A stretch of DNA of 64,000 nucleotides from Chryseobacterium sp. VAUSW3 (lineage in GTDB: Bacteria; Bacteroidota; Bacteroidia; Flavobacteriales; Weeksellaceae), in the NCBI RefSeq assembly GCF_002205795.1, contig NZ_NIUY01000001.1, positions 1,054,001 through 1,118,000 of the forward strand, written 5' to 3'. A program made the position numbers and the translations under genes. The notes beneath the pieces are model-generated. The model saw only the letters and a list, made by a program, of their open reading frames with translations. It was not told where the DNA came from and made no database searches. Below are positions 52,519 to 61,759 of this stretch, piece after piece; position 1 is the first letter of the stretch, and each line of letters opens with the position of its first letter.

Positions 52519-55443
52519 ATGAATGTGAAATTAAGAGTATTGAGTATTGGGGCCATGTTTTTTGCTGCCCAACACTTGTCTGCACAGAGCGACACTACCA
52601 AAGTTCAGAATATTGATGAGGTGGTTGTAGTGGCTTATGGAACGCAAAAGAAATCAACATTAACAGGATCTAACCTTCAAGTAGGTGCGAAAGAGATTGA
52701 AAACAGACCGATTTCCAATGCCCTTCAGGCTCTAGATGGAGCGGGAGCAGGTATTCAGATTGCAGCGTCTTCGGGACAGCCTGGTGATTCGCCCGCAATC
52801 AGAATCCGTGGTGCAGGTTCATTCCTGGCGAGTAACTCACCGCTGATTGTAGTAGATGGTGTTCCTTTTTCCGGAAACCTTAACTCGATTAACCCCAATG
52901 ATATCGAAAGTCTTAACGTTCTTAAAGACGCTGCTTCCACATCTCTATATGGTTCTTCGGCTGCAAATGGTGTAATCCTGGTAACTACTAAAAGAGGGAA
53001 GAAAAATTCCTCACGAGTAACCCTTAATTCAAGTACAGGTATCATTGGTAGATTTGTACAGGAATATGACCGTGTCGGTCCCAAAGATTATTATTTGCTT
53101 ACATGGGAAGCAATGAGAAATGGTAGATTGCTTACTGCAGGCCAGACTGTAGCAACTGCTAATGCTTATGCTACTGCTAACCTAATTACAGGTAACCTGA
53201 AAACCAATGTATTTAATGTTCCGGATAACCAACTGATCGTTGATGGAGTTTTCAACCCAAATGCGCAACTGAAATATAATGATTTCGATTGGGCAGATGC
53301 GATCATGGGAACAGGTCTGCGCAACGAACACAGCATCTCTTACTCTGGCGGTAACGATAAGAGTACTTTTTATTCATCTCTAAACTATATGAAAGAAGAG
53401 GGATATGTAATAAAATCTGACTTTGAGAGAATGACACTGCGTTTGAATGCTACTTCACAGGTTAAGCCTTGGTTAAACTTAGGGACCAGTCTTAATGGAT
53501 CCTTCTCTAGCGGTTCTAATGCAGTAGATGGAGAAAACAATAACGCAGCATTTGTAAACCCATACAGATGGACACGCGGAATGGGGCCGATCTATAGTCC
53601 TTATAAACATGATCCGATTACAGGGCAAAGAATGTACGATGCTGATGGAAACGTAATGTACGATAATGGAGCGATGCGTGGGCCTGATGCTGCATCTGGA
53701 AGAAACGTTGTATGGGAAACACTACTGAATGATAATATTACTGACGCCTACAGTATTCAGGGTAACGTGTTTGCAGAAGCACAGATCTTAGAAGGATTAA
53801 CCTTCCGTACTAACGGAGCATACAATTACAGGGGAACACTTAATAAGACCTATACCAATACGCTAATTGGTGATGCAATAGGAATTGGTTCTGCTGCAAG
53901 AATGGCCTATTTCCGAAGAGATTTTACGTGGAACCAGATCTTAACTTACAACAGATCTTTAGGTGATCATAACTTCACTTTAATGGCAGGTCACGAAAAT
54001 TTCGAGGAAAAATATGACTATTTATATGGTTATAAGAGACAGCAGATTCTGGAAGATCAGTTCGAATTCGATAATTTCGTAGACAACTCATCACTAAGTT
54101 CATCATTCAACAGAAGAAGTAAGGAGGGTTATTTCGGGCGTGCGAATTATAATTATCTGGAGAAGTACCTTCTTGAAGGATCTATCCGTTGGGATGGTTC
54201 CTCGCGTTTCCGAGATGAAGTAAGATGGCAGTCTTTCTGGTCAGCTGGTGCCGGATGGGTGATTTCACGAGAAAACTTTATGAGTGGGATTAGCAAAATC
54301 GACTTCCTGAAATTAAGAGCATCATATGGAGAGGTAGGAAATGACAACCTTTCGAGCTGGTATGCATTCAAATCTTTATACGGAATTGGTTACAACAATG
54401 GAACCGAAGCAGGAACGATTCTTACCACCGTAGCTGATCCTGATGTTCACTGGGAAACAAAAGCACAAAGTGACGTTGCCCTAGAGTTTGAATTGTTCGA
54501 CAGAAGACTGAAAGGTACTTTAGAATATTACAACTCCGAGACCCGTGATCTTCTTTTTGCAACGAAGAAACCGCTTAACGCAGGTATACCCGGTAACGAA
54601 GTTGTGACAAATATCGGTGCAATGGTAAACAGGGGTTATGAAGTAACGCTTTCAGCAGATGTAATCCGCAATCAAAACTTAAAATGGAATATCACTGCAT
54701 TTGGTTCAACCTATGAAAATGAAGTAACTCAACTTGAAGAATCTTTTATCAACGGTACGAAGAAAATTGAACAGGGCAAAGACATTTATGCATTCTATCT
54801 TAGAACCTGGGCTGGTGTAGATCCTGCCGACGGACAAGGACTTTTCGTGCTGGATCCTGCTAAATCTGTACTTAACGCGACTGACGAAAGAACAGTGAAT
54901 GGCCAGAAGGTTACCACAAACCTTAATAAAGCATTGCTGGAGTATCAAGGATCTGCAATACCAGATTTCTTCGGAAATGTTTCAACAACAGTTAATTTCA
55001 GAAACTGGGAACTTTCTGCAGCGCTTAACTATCAATTCGGTGGTTTAATCTATGATACAAACTATGCCAATTTAATGACAGCTTATCCTCAGGGTGGTGC
55101 TCTTCATACTGATATTTTTAACAGATGGACAACTCCAGGACAAATTACCGATGTGCCTGTATTGAACTCATCGTACACTGCAGGTCCAGCTGCGGCCTCT
55201 TCAAGATGGCTGATTGATGCGAGTTATGTAATGCTCAGAAATGCAACCTTAGGGTATAATTTTAATAAGGACATTATTAAATCTGTAGGAATTTCCAGTC
55301 TTAAACTTTTTGTAAGCGGTGAAAATATCTGGATGACAAGCAAAAGAAAAGGTTTGGAACCTTATCAATCATTCAACGGTACTACCACAAACAGATACTC
55401 CCCTTCTAGAATTGTTACCTTTGGTTTAAGTACAACCTTCTAA
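52519..55443 (+). CDS. SusC-like TonB-dependent outer-membrane transporter, locus 2
   Basis: 974 aa. Signal peptide to about residue 22 (KLRVLSIGAMFFAAQHLSAQ); its start MNVKLRVL is shared with locus 3. The plug begins immediately (IDEVVVVAYGTQKKSTLTGS), so again no N-terminal extension domain. Plug motifs: AIRIRGAGSFLASNSPLIVV, INPNDIESLNVLKDAASTSL and YGSSAANGVILVTTKRG. The barrel ends RIVTFGLSTTF. It is diverged from locus 1 through most of its length, so these are old paralogues with likely different substrates. The SusD partner starts 12 nt downstream. Confidence 0.96.
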   Translation: MNVKLRVLSIGAMFFAAQHLSAQSDTTKVQNIDEVVVVAYGTQKKSTLTGSNLQVGAKEIENRPISNALQALDGAGAGIQIAASSGQPGDSPAIRIRGAGSFLASNSPLIVVDGVPFSGNLNSINPNDIESLNVLKDAASTSLYGSSAANGVILVTTKRGKKNSSRVTLNSSTGIIGRFVQEYDRVGPKDYYLLTWEAMRNGRLLTAGQTVATANAYATANLITGNLKTNVFNVPDNQLIVDGVFNPNAQLKYNDFDWADAIMGTGLRNEHSISYSGGNDKSTFYSSLNYMKEEGYVIKSDFERMTLRLNATSQVKPWLNLGTSLNGSFSSGSNAVDGENNNAAFVNPYRWTRGMGPIYSPYKHDPITGQRMYDADGNVMYDNGAMRGPDAASGRNVVWETLLNDNITDAYSIQGNVFAEAQILEGLTFRTNGAYNYRGTLNKTYTNTLIGDAIGIGSAARMAYFRRDFTWNQILTYNRSLGDHNFTLMAGHENFEEKYDYLYGYKRQQILEDQFEFDNFVDNSSLSSSFNRRSKEGYFGRANYNYLEKYLLEGSIRWDGSSRFRDEVRWQSFWSAGAGWVISRENFMSGISKIDFLKLRASYGEVGNDNLSSWYAFKSLYGIGYNNGTEAGTILTTVADPDVHWETKAQSDVALEFELFDRRLKGTLEYYNSETRDLLFATKKPLNAGIPGNEVVTNIGAMVNRGYEVTLSADVIRNQNLKWNITAFGSTYENEVTQLEESFINGTKKIEQGKDIYAFYLRTWAGVDPADGQGLFVLDPAKSVLNATDERTVNGQKVTTNLNKALLEYQGSAIPDFFGNVSTTVNFRNWELSAALNYQFGGLIYDTNYANLMTAYPQGGALHTDIFNRWTTPGQITDVPVLNSSYTAGPAAASSRWLIDASYVMLRNATLGYNFNKDIIKSVGISSLKLFVSGENIWMTSKRKGLEPYQSFNGTTTNRYSPSRIVTFGLSTTF

Positions 55444-55455
55444 ATTTAAATTAAA

Positions 55456-56967
55456 ATGAAATTTTTCAATAAAAAATCAATTTTTGTAGCAGCTGCATCT
55501 GTACTGCTTGCTACGGCAGCATCCTGTGAGAGAGAGTATCTCACAACAGATCCTACCGATTCTGTGAGTTCATCAACCGTGTATTCTTCTGTAGCTAACA
55601 TGACTACAGCAATCAACGGGATGCACCGTAATATGCACCTGCGTCAAAATTCAAGTCAGGGCCAAAATGGTGCAACCCATATCTTAATTTACATGGACGT
55701 AATGGGTGAAGACCTTATTTTCCCTGCAACTGGACCGAACTGGTTTGTGAGCACTATAAGATGGCTGGATAATGCGAATGCTAACTCTGGTAATCTTTTC
55801 TATCCGTACGATTTCTTCTATGAGCAAATCAGAATGGCTAACGATCTTATCAATTATGGTCCTGCCGCTGCCGGTGATGCTACCGAAAGAGAACGGGTAA
55901 TGGGTGAGGCTTACGCATTCCGAGCATATTCTTACTTCATGCTGAATCAGATTTATGCAAAAAGATATGTTCCCGGCAGTGCAAACACTCACCTGGGGGT
56001 TCCTTTAAGATTGGATGATAGCATGACTCCGATTCCACGAGCTACCCTGGAGGCTAACTATACCCAAATCAAGGCAGACCTTCAGCAGGCAATCAGCTTA
56101 CTTAATGGTAAAGCAAGATCCAACAAATCACACTTTAATGTAAATGTGGTAAAAGGCCTTATGGCGAGAGTTGCGCTAACAACAGGGGATTATGCAAACG
56201 CTGCTACTTATGCAAATGAAGCAAGACAAGGCTTTGCATTAATGAACAACACGGTTTATAAGTCTGGATTTAACAGCTATGCTGTAAGTGAATGGATGTG
56301 GGGATATAAACCGATTGCAGCTACTTCTGATTACTTCGGTAACTTCCATGCGTATATGTCCAGAAACTATAACTCATCACAAATCCGTCAGGCACCAAAA
56401 GTTGTAAACAAACTTCTTTTCAACAGTTTCCCTGCAACGGATGTGAGAACACAGGTGATAGATCCAACCGGAGCGCATACTTCACTCAATCTGCCTTCAA
56501 CTTATCTTAAGGTGCCGTATACCTCACAAAAATTCCTTTCTGTAAATGCAGAAGGAGCTCTTGACAATAATACAAGTTTAGGTGATATTCCTTTTATGAG
56601 GTCAGCTGAGATGTATCTTATTGAAGCAGAGGCTTTGGCAAGAAATAACCAGGAAGCACAATCAAAAGTGGTCTTCACTCAGTTAGAGCAAAACAGAAAT
56701 CCTGCCTATGTAACTTCCACAAAAACTGGTCAAGCCTATATCGATGAAATTCTTGCCAGCAGAAGACTTGAGCTTTGGGGTGAAGGTTTCAGATTCCTCG
56801 ATTTAAAGAGGCTGAATATGCCATTGGACAGAACAAACACGAACTACGCACCTGTAGTAGTTAATAACTTATTAACCGTCCCTGCGGACGATAAGCGTTG
56901 GACATGGCTTATTCCACAGGCGGAAATTGATGCATCCAAAGGACTTGTTGAGCAAAATGAACTTTAG
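55456..56967 (+). CDS. SusD/RagB-like substrate-binding lipoprotein, locus 2
   Basis: 503 aa. Lipoprotein signal FVAAASVLLATAASC followed by EREYLTTDPTDSVSS, the usual SusD start. GEAYAFRAYSYFMLNQIYAK is the helical motif. IDEILASRRLELWGEGFRF with LDLKRLNMPLDRT is the C-terminal family motif, and WLIPQAEIDAS is the typical end. It caps the SusC barrel of locus 2 and binds its ligand at the cell surface. No ligand can be predicted. Confidence 0.95.
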   Translation: MKFFNKKSIFVAAASVLLATAASCEREYLTTDPTDSVSSSTVYSSVANMTTAINGMHRNMHLRQNSSQGQNGATHILIYMDVMGEDLIFPATGPNWFVSTIRWLDNANANSGNLFYPYDFFYEQIRMANDLINYGPAAAGDATERERVMGEAYAFRAYSYFMLNQIYAKRYVPGSANTHLGVPLRLDDSMTPIPRATLEANYTQIKADLQQAISLLNGKARSNKSHFNVNVVKGLMARVALTTGDYANAATYANEARQGFALMNNTVYKSGFNSYAVSEWMWGYKPIAATSDYFGNFHAYMSRNYNSSQIRQAPKVVNKLLFNSFPATDVRTQVIDPTGAHTSLNLPSTYLKVPYTSQKFLSVNAEGALDNNTSLGDIPFMRSAEMYLIEAEALARNNQEAQSKVVFTQLEQNRNPAYVTSTKTGQAYIDEILASRRLELWGEGFRFLDLKRLNMPLDRTNTNYAPVVVNNLLTVPADDKRWTWLIPQAEIDASKGLVEQNEL

Positions 56968-57055
56968 AATCTGTTTTAGCATATAACAAATTATTGCAAG
57001 TTCTTAAAATCACGGAAACAAGTTTTGTTAAGTCAAGTTAAATAAGCTTTCATCC

Positions 57056-57090
57056 GATAAAGCCATCCGAAAGGGTGGCTTTATCATTTT
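57056..57090 (+). terminator. Intrinsic terminator of SusCD locus 2
   Basis: 13-bp stem GATAAAGCCATCC (57056-57068) with GGGTGGCTTTATC (57073-57085), one T-G wobble, GAAA tetraloop, then ATTTTATT. It starts 89 nt after the SusD stop. Confidence 0.85.
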
Positions 57091-57230
57091 ATTACAGGTG
57101 GGCACATTAGGTAATTTTCACCAACCTTCCCTGTATGCCTACTACTTCTGAAAATAAAACACCTATATTTCGCTATTATGTTAACAAAAATAAAAATAAC
57201 TTAAGGATATGGAAATTTTAATTTGGCTAT

Positions 57231-57280
57231 GTTAAAATAAATTAACATATTTGCGAGATAAAATATTAAAATGTGTTAAT
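57231..57280 (+). promoter_or_regulatory. SusCD locus 3 promoter/leader module with GTTAA-N6-TTAAC inverted repeat
   Basis: GTTAA-AATAAA-TTAAC at 57231-57246, ATATTTG box, and GTTAAT (57275-57280) before the ATG at 57281. The spacing from repeat to ATG is 34 nt, as in the other two copies. The conserved position fixes the start at 57281. Confidence 0.75.
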
Positions 57281-60133
57281 ATGAATGTAAAATTACGAGT
57301 TTTAACCATTGGTGTTCTGTTCTTTAGCGGACATGCGTTAATGGCTCAGAAAGCAAAGAGAGATACTGCTACGAAGACAAAGGATATCGAAGAAGTAGTG
57401 CTTGTAGGAGGTATTAAGTTGGATCCGGCAGTTAAAATGGGATCTTACACTGTGGTGTCAAAGGCGAACTTCGAATCTACGCCAGTAGCCTCAGTTGATG
57501 AAGTTCTGAACGGCAGAGTAGCCGGATTAACTTTTTCAACAAATGGCGGAGATCCTGGTTCTACTAACCTCATCACCATTAGGGGGGTTGGGTCTTTAAT
57601 CGGTACACCAAACCCGCTGTATGTTATCGACGGAGTGGTTGTTGGTAAAGGTTCCGACAATGCCCAGGTGATGGAATCCTGGAATCCGCTGGCCAGTATT
57701 GATCCTAACTCCATAGAAAAAGTAGCGGTACTGAAAGATGCCTCTGCAACTGCCCTTTATGGTGCGAGAGGAGCCAACGGTGTGATTGTAATTACCACGA
57801 AGAGAGGACGTTTTAATCAAAAAACCAGGTTTAACGTCTCCAGTGATATGTCGGTACAGGATATTGCTTTTGACAAGCAGAAATATATGAATGCCAATGA
57901 GTTTTTACAGTGGGGTGGGCAGATGCTGGTAAACAGTGGCGCTTTTACTGATTTACAGGCGGCAACCGCTCAGTTTGCGGAAGATAATAATTATGACGGA
58001 GTTAGTGACGAAAACTGGCAGGAAAAAGTTCAGAGAAGAACATCAATTGTAAATACATATAATGTTTCAGCTACCGGAGGGGGTGAAAATACCTCTTTCC
58101 GTTTGGGCGGTTCATATTACCAGAACGAGCCTTTGGTTCTGAACAGTAATTTTGACCGAATCAGTTTAACTTCAGCCATCGATCATAAAATTTCAGATAA
58201 ATTTAATCTGGCTTTTAATGCGAATTTTACGAATGTAGAAAGAAAAACCTACGATGATGGCGGTGCCTACAGAAACCCGTGGCTTACCAACTGGTATATT
58301 GCGCCTATTTATCCTGCATATAATCCCGATGGGACCTACAATCAAACAAATTTAGGTAACGGGAACGATTTTTTCAACCCTCTTGCCATTCAGGAAATGG
58401 ACTTTATGAAGGGTTCTATTAAAACTTTTGTCTCCTCGGTAACCGCAGATTTGCAGGTGATGAAAAATGTATATGCCAATTCACTTTTCGGGGTACAGTA
58501 TCAGGCTTTGGATGAAAAAACGTATTGGGATCCGCGAATCGGAGATGGTTTGACCTACAACGGGTATGTTCTGGAAAGTAGATCAAGTGCATTTGACTGG
58601 AACTGGAATAACTCTTTAAGCTACCGAAATACTTTTAATGACAGACACGAAGTACAGGCTTATCTGGGGATGGAATACCAGGAACACAAGTACTACTCTT
58701 TAGGTGCTCAGGTTGATAATCTGTCTCAGCCTATTCCTTATATTTCGTTTGGTACCGACTATCTTCAGCCATGGGAAGACCGCTTGAAATGGACGCAGAT
58801 TTCGTATTATTCCCGTTTAAACTACAATCTGGATAAAAAGTACTCCTTTTCTGCCCAGGTTCGTAGAGACGGTAATTCAACTTTAGGTCTTAAAAAATAC
58901 GGGAATTTCTGGTCTGTAGCCGGTGCATGGACGATGTCTGAAGAGAATTTTATTCCCGAGTTCTTCAATCTTTTGACTTTAAGAGCAAATTATGGGGAAA
59001 TTGGAAATATTCCTTACGCTGATCAATGGTATGTACAGTACAACGCTCTTGCATTGGTAAGTCCTACGTCATTATACGCCGCCGATCAGGCAACAACGAT
59101 TTCTCAGCCGGGTAATCCGGATCTTCGCTGGGAGGTTTCAAAACAATATAACCTGGGGTTAGATTTTACCATTTTCGATAATATTTTTAATGCATCCATC
59201 GATGTGTATCAAAGAAAAACCGTTGATGCTATTTATTCTTACACCACTGCAACCACTGCGGGAGGACCCGACAGCTATTTAACAAATGTAGGGGATATCT
59301 TAAACCGTGGTTTGGAGGTAACAGCAGGCGTAAAACCTTTTACGGGTGAGTTCACATGGCTCATCGACGGTAATTTTGCCTATAACAAAAATACGGTGGA
59401 AAGTATTTCAAACCCTGGACAAATTGATTTATCTGGAGTTTCTAACAGTATGCGTGCCATTAGCGAAGGTCATCTTTTGGGTGAATATTATACCTATGAA
59501 TGGGCAGGAGTAAATCCCCAAACGGGAGCAGGGATGTTCTGGACAGATGCTTCGCATACTGAAACCACAACCAATAGAACCGCAGCACAAAGAGTATGGC
59601 AGGGTAAAACTCCTTTCCCTAAATATACCGCAGGTTTAAAAAGTGAATTCAGATATAAGAAATTCAGTTTAAGTGCTTTCTTTACCGGTCAGTTTGAATA
59701 TTCTGTGCACAACAGATGGCAAAACTATATCTTAGGTGACGGGTCGGCGATTAACAACCAAATCACTGATGCGCTTTATGACAGCTGGACTCCATCGAAT
59801 ACCACTGCCTCTAATCCGATTCAATTGCTTAATAATCCATCAAATGCGGCAGGACCGTCTACAAGATGGATGAGAGATGGAGACCACATAAGACTTAAAG
59901 AAGCAAAACTGAGCTACAGCTTTGGAAATGTTTTGAAAGATGCCGGTGTTGATAATCTTACGCTCTATTTAAGAGGAGTAAACTTATGGCTTTATACATT
60001 TGATAAAACATTAACCTTCGATCCCGAAGCGAACTCCAATGCAGCCGGAGCGTCGTGGGCCGGTAAAGGTTTGTATGACTACACATCACCAATCATGAGA
60101 AGTGTTTCGTTTGGTGTTTCGTTAGACTTTTAA
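57281..60133 (+). CDS. SusC-like TonB-dependent outer-membrane transporter, locus 3
   Basis: 950 aa from the ATG at 57281. A TTG at 57251 is in frame but lies in the promoter module, and its ten extra residues are not seen in the paralogues. Signal peptide MNVKLRVLTIGVLFFSGHAL, ending near MAQ. A short Lys/Thr stretch (KAKRDTATKTK) leads to the TonB box IEEVVLVGGIKLDPAV. Plug: ITIRGVGSLIGTPNPLYVID, LASIDPNSIEKVAVLKDASA and YGARGANGVIVITTKRG. No N-terminal extension. The barrel ends RSVSFGVSLDF. It pairs with the SusD 12 nt downstream. The substrate is unknown. Confidence 0.95.
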   Translation: MNVKLRVLTIGVLFFSGHALMAQKAKRDTATKTKDIEEVVLVGGIKLDPAVKMGSYTVVSKANFESTPVASVDEVLNGRVAGLTFSTNGGDPGSTNLITIRGVGSLIGTPNPLYVIDGVVVGKGSDNAQVMESWNPLASIDPNSIEKVAVLKDASATALYGARGANGVIVITTKRGRFNQKTRFNVSSDMSVQDIAFDKQKYMNANEFLQWGGQMLVNSGAFTDLQAATAQFAEDNNYDGVSDENWQEKVQRRTSIVNTYNVSATGGGENTSFRLGGSYYQNEPLVLNSNFDRISLTSAIDHKISDKFNLAFNANFTNVERKTYDDGGAYRNPWLTNWYIAPIYPAYNPDGTYNQTNLGNGNDFFNPLAIQEMDFMKGSIKTFVSSVTADLQVMKNVYANSLFGVQYQALDEKTYWDPRIGDGLTYNGYVLESRSSAFDWNWNNSLSYRNTFNDRHEVQAYLGMEYQEHKYYSLGAQVDNLSQPIPYISFGTDYLQPWEDRLKWTQISYYSRLNYNLDKKYSFSAQVRRDGNSTLGLKKYGNFWSVAGAWTMSEENFIPEFFNLLTLRANYGEIGNIPYADQWYVQYNALALVSPTSLYAADQATTISQPGNPDLRWEVSKQYNLGLDFTIFDNIFNASIDVYQRKTVDAIYSYTTATTAGGPDSYLTNVGDILNRGLEVTAGVKPFTGEFTWLIDGNFAYNKNTVESISNPGQIDLSGVSNSMRAISEGHLLGEYYTYEWAGVNPQTGAGMFWTDASHTETTTNRTAAQRVWQGKTPFPKYTAGLKSEFRYKKFSLSAFFTGQFEYSVHNRWQNYILGDGSAINNQITDALYDSWTPSNTTASNPIQLLNNPSNAAGPSTRWMRDGDHIRLKEAKLSYSFGNVLKDAGVDNLTLYLRGVNLWLYTFDKTLTFDPEANSNAAGASWAGKGLYDYTSPIMRSVSFGVSLDF

Positions 60134-60145
60134 AAAAATATTACA

Positions 60146-61591
60146 ATGAAATTTACAAAAATATTTATAGCAGCAGCGTTTACTTCTTTACTCGTGCTGC
60201 CCTCATGTTCCGAAGAACGCCTGATTGAAAGTCCTGTAGATCAGTTTCCAATTGAAGACGCTATCAGGAGCGAAAATGATATGAGAAGCATCTTAAATGG
60301 TGTTTACGACCAGTACTCTACTTCTACTGCTTTTGGTGCTGATATTCTGGCATTTGGAGACCTGATCTCAGATAACGTATTTATTACTGCACTTCCATCG
60401 GATGTTGCCTACAGAAATACAGGCTTTTTAAACTGGTCGGCCGACATATCAGATTTTGGTATGCTTGATGATCTTTACGACGGGATCGTTCTGGCCAATA
60501 CCGTTGTTAACAATACCGCTTTGCCAAATACACCTAATGTTTTGAATCTTAAAGGTGAAGCCAGGATTGCCCGTGCTGTAGGTTATTTTTATGCAGTAGC
60601 ATTTTATTCGCCAAATCCAACCTCGAATATGAATCAGGAATTTGGTGTACCTCTGAATCTGGGAAATTATGACCCCAACCAGCAGTTGCCGAGAGCTACA
60701 GTAGATGCGGTATATGAACAGATTATCACTGATCTTACCACAGCTTTAAGTATCATGACTGATGAAAATCCTTCTAACAAAGGCTTTTTAAGTCCTACAG
60801 CTGCGAGGTTATTATTATCCCGGGTTTACCTTACCAGAGGTAAAGCGGGGGATTACCAAAAGGCTATAGATTACGCTGATCAGGTAATTAATTCTGCCAG
60901 TGGTTCTTTCAATTTTGTTTCCAAAGAAGATTATGTGAAGTACTTTACTGCGGCCGATATTAATTCCAGTGAAAATCAACCTGAAACAGTTTGGGAGATC
61001 AATATGAATGCGACATCCGGTGAAAACCCTGGAATTAACAGTTCTCTTTCTTCTTTTTATGAATTCAACGGTTCCAAGAAAAGGTTTTTATTTACACAAA
61101 ACTTTTATAGTACCTTTGCATCATCAGACGTAAGACGCTCACTGTTTACTTCCACAGCGGTTCCAACCCAGGATGATCCGCGAGGTATTTGGACCCGAAA
61201 ATATTTCAGAACGACAAGTGAAGGGCCTTTTGCCCAGAATGTAAAGATTTTCAGAATGTCTGAAGCCAAACTTAATAAAATTGAAGCCTTGTTCAAAATA
61301 GGAAACACCGCGTTGGCATTAACCGAACTCAATGATTTTGCGGCATCAAGAGGCGCAGTACCTTACGCTGCAGCAACGCTTGAAAATATCCTGAACGAAA
61401 GAAGAAAAGAATTCTTCGCGGAGGGACACCGCTTCTTCGATCTTAAAAGAAATAACTTAGGTTTTGCAAAACTTACCAACTGCTATAGTATCGTTTGCGA
61501 AGTAGCTCCAAATGATAAGCTTTTTGTAATCCCGATGCCTTTAAGAGAAAGAAATATCAATCTTAATATAACTCAATATCCTGGTTGGTAA
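60146..61591 (+). CDS. SusD/RagB-like substrate-binding lipoprotein, locus 3
   Basis: 481 aa. Signal FTSLLVLPSC with a good lipobox, then SEERLIESPVDQFP. Helical motif GEARIARAVGYFYAVAFYSP. The C-terminal ENILNERRKEFFAEGHRFFD and LKRNNLGF are the canonical SusD ending, followed by LFVIPMPLRERNINLNITQY. It works with the locus 3 SusC at the surface. A strong terminator follows 19 nt after the stop, closing this third unit. Confidence 0.95.
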   Translation: MKFTKIFIAAAFTSLLVLPSCSEERLIESPVDQFPIEDAIRSENDMRSILNGVYDQYSTSTAFGADILAFGDLISDNVFITALPSDVAYRNTGFLNWSADISDFGMLDDLYDGIVLANTVVNNTALPNTPNVLNLKGEARIARAVGYFYAVAFYSPNPTSNMNQEFGVPLNLGNYDPNQQLPRATVDAVYEQIITDLTTALSIMTDENPSNKGFLSPTAARLLLSRVYLTRGKAGDYQKAIDYADQVINSASGSFNFVSKEDYVKYFTAADINSSENQPETVWEINMNATSGENPGINSSLSSFYEFNGSKKRFLFTQNFYSTFASSDVRRSLFTSTAVPTQDDPRGIWTRKYFRTTSEGPFAQNVKIFRMSEAKLNKIEALFKIGNTALALTELNDFAASRGAVPYAAATLENILNERRKEFFAEGHRFFDLKRNNLGFAKLTNCYSIVCEVAPNDKLFVIPMPLRERNINLNITQYPGW

Positions 61592-61610
61592 AAAAACTTC
61601 ATAACACCTG

Positions 61611-61644
61611 AAAAGCCCCTGTTTTAAAACGGGGGTTTTTTATT
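61611..61644 (+). terminator. Intrinsic terminator of SusCD locus 3
   Basis: Hairpin AAAAGCCCCTGTTTT / AAAACGGGGGTTTT (61611-61640) with two G-T wobble pairs and continuing T tract. Confidence 0.88.
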
Positions 61645-61657
61645 TCCCCATATTTCT

Positions 61658-61665
61658 TACATTTG
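61658..61665 (+). promoter_or_regulatory. -7 promoter box for the putative porin-bshC unit
   Basis: Plus strand TACATTTG, an exact TAnnTTTG box. It is 13 nt before an ATG at 61679 and 94 nt before the preferred ATG at 61760. Confidence 0.55.
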
Positions 61666-61759
61666 TACACCAGGTTTAATGAAAGCAGAAATTCTTAAAG
61701 ACCATAATTTTTGGATCAGCTGCGTTTTATTGAACATACTCATTATTAAAAGCAAACGG

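Larger units (their letters stand above)
56968..57280. other. Intergenic region between SusCD loci 2 and 3
   Basis: 313 nt. Contains the locus 2 terminator (57056-57085) and the locus 3 promoter/leader module (57231-57280). Apart from these I see only AT-rich DNA. Confidence 0.6.

Noticed and set aside
57251-57280. TTG start for the third SusC
   Set aside because: It would translate the conserved promoter/leader module; the two paralogues start at the position matching 57281.
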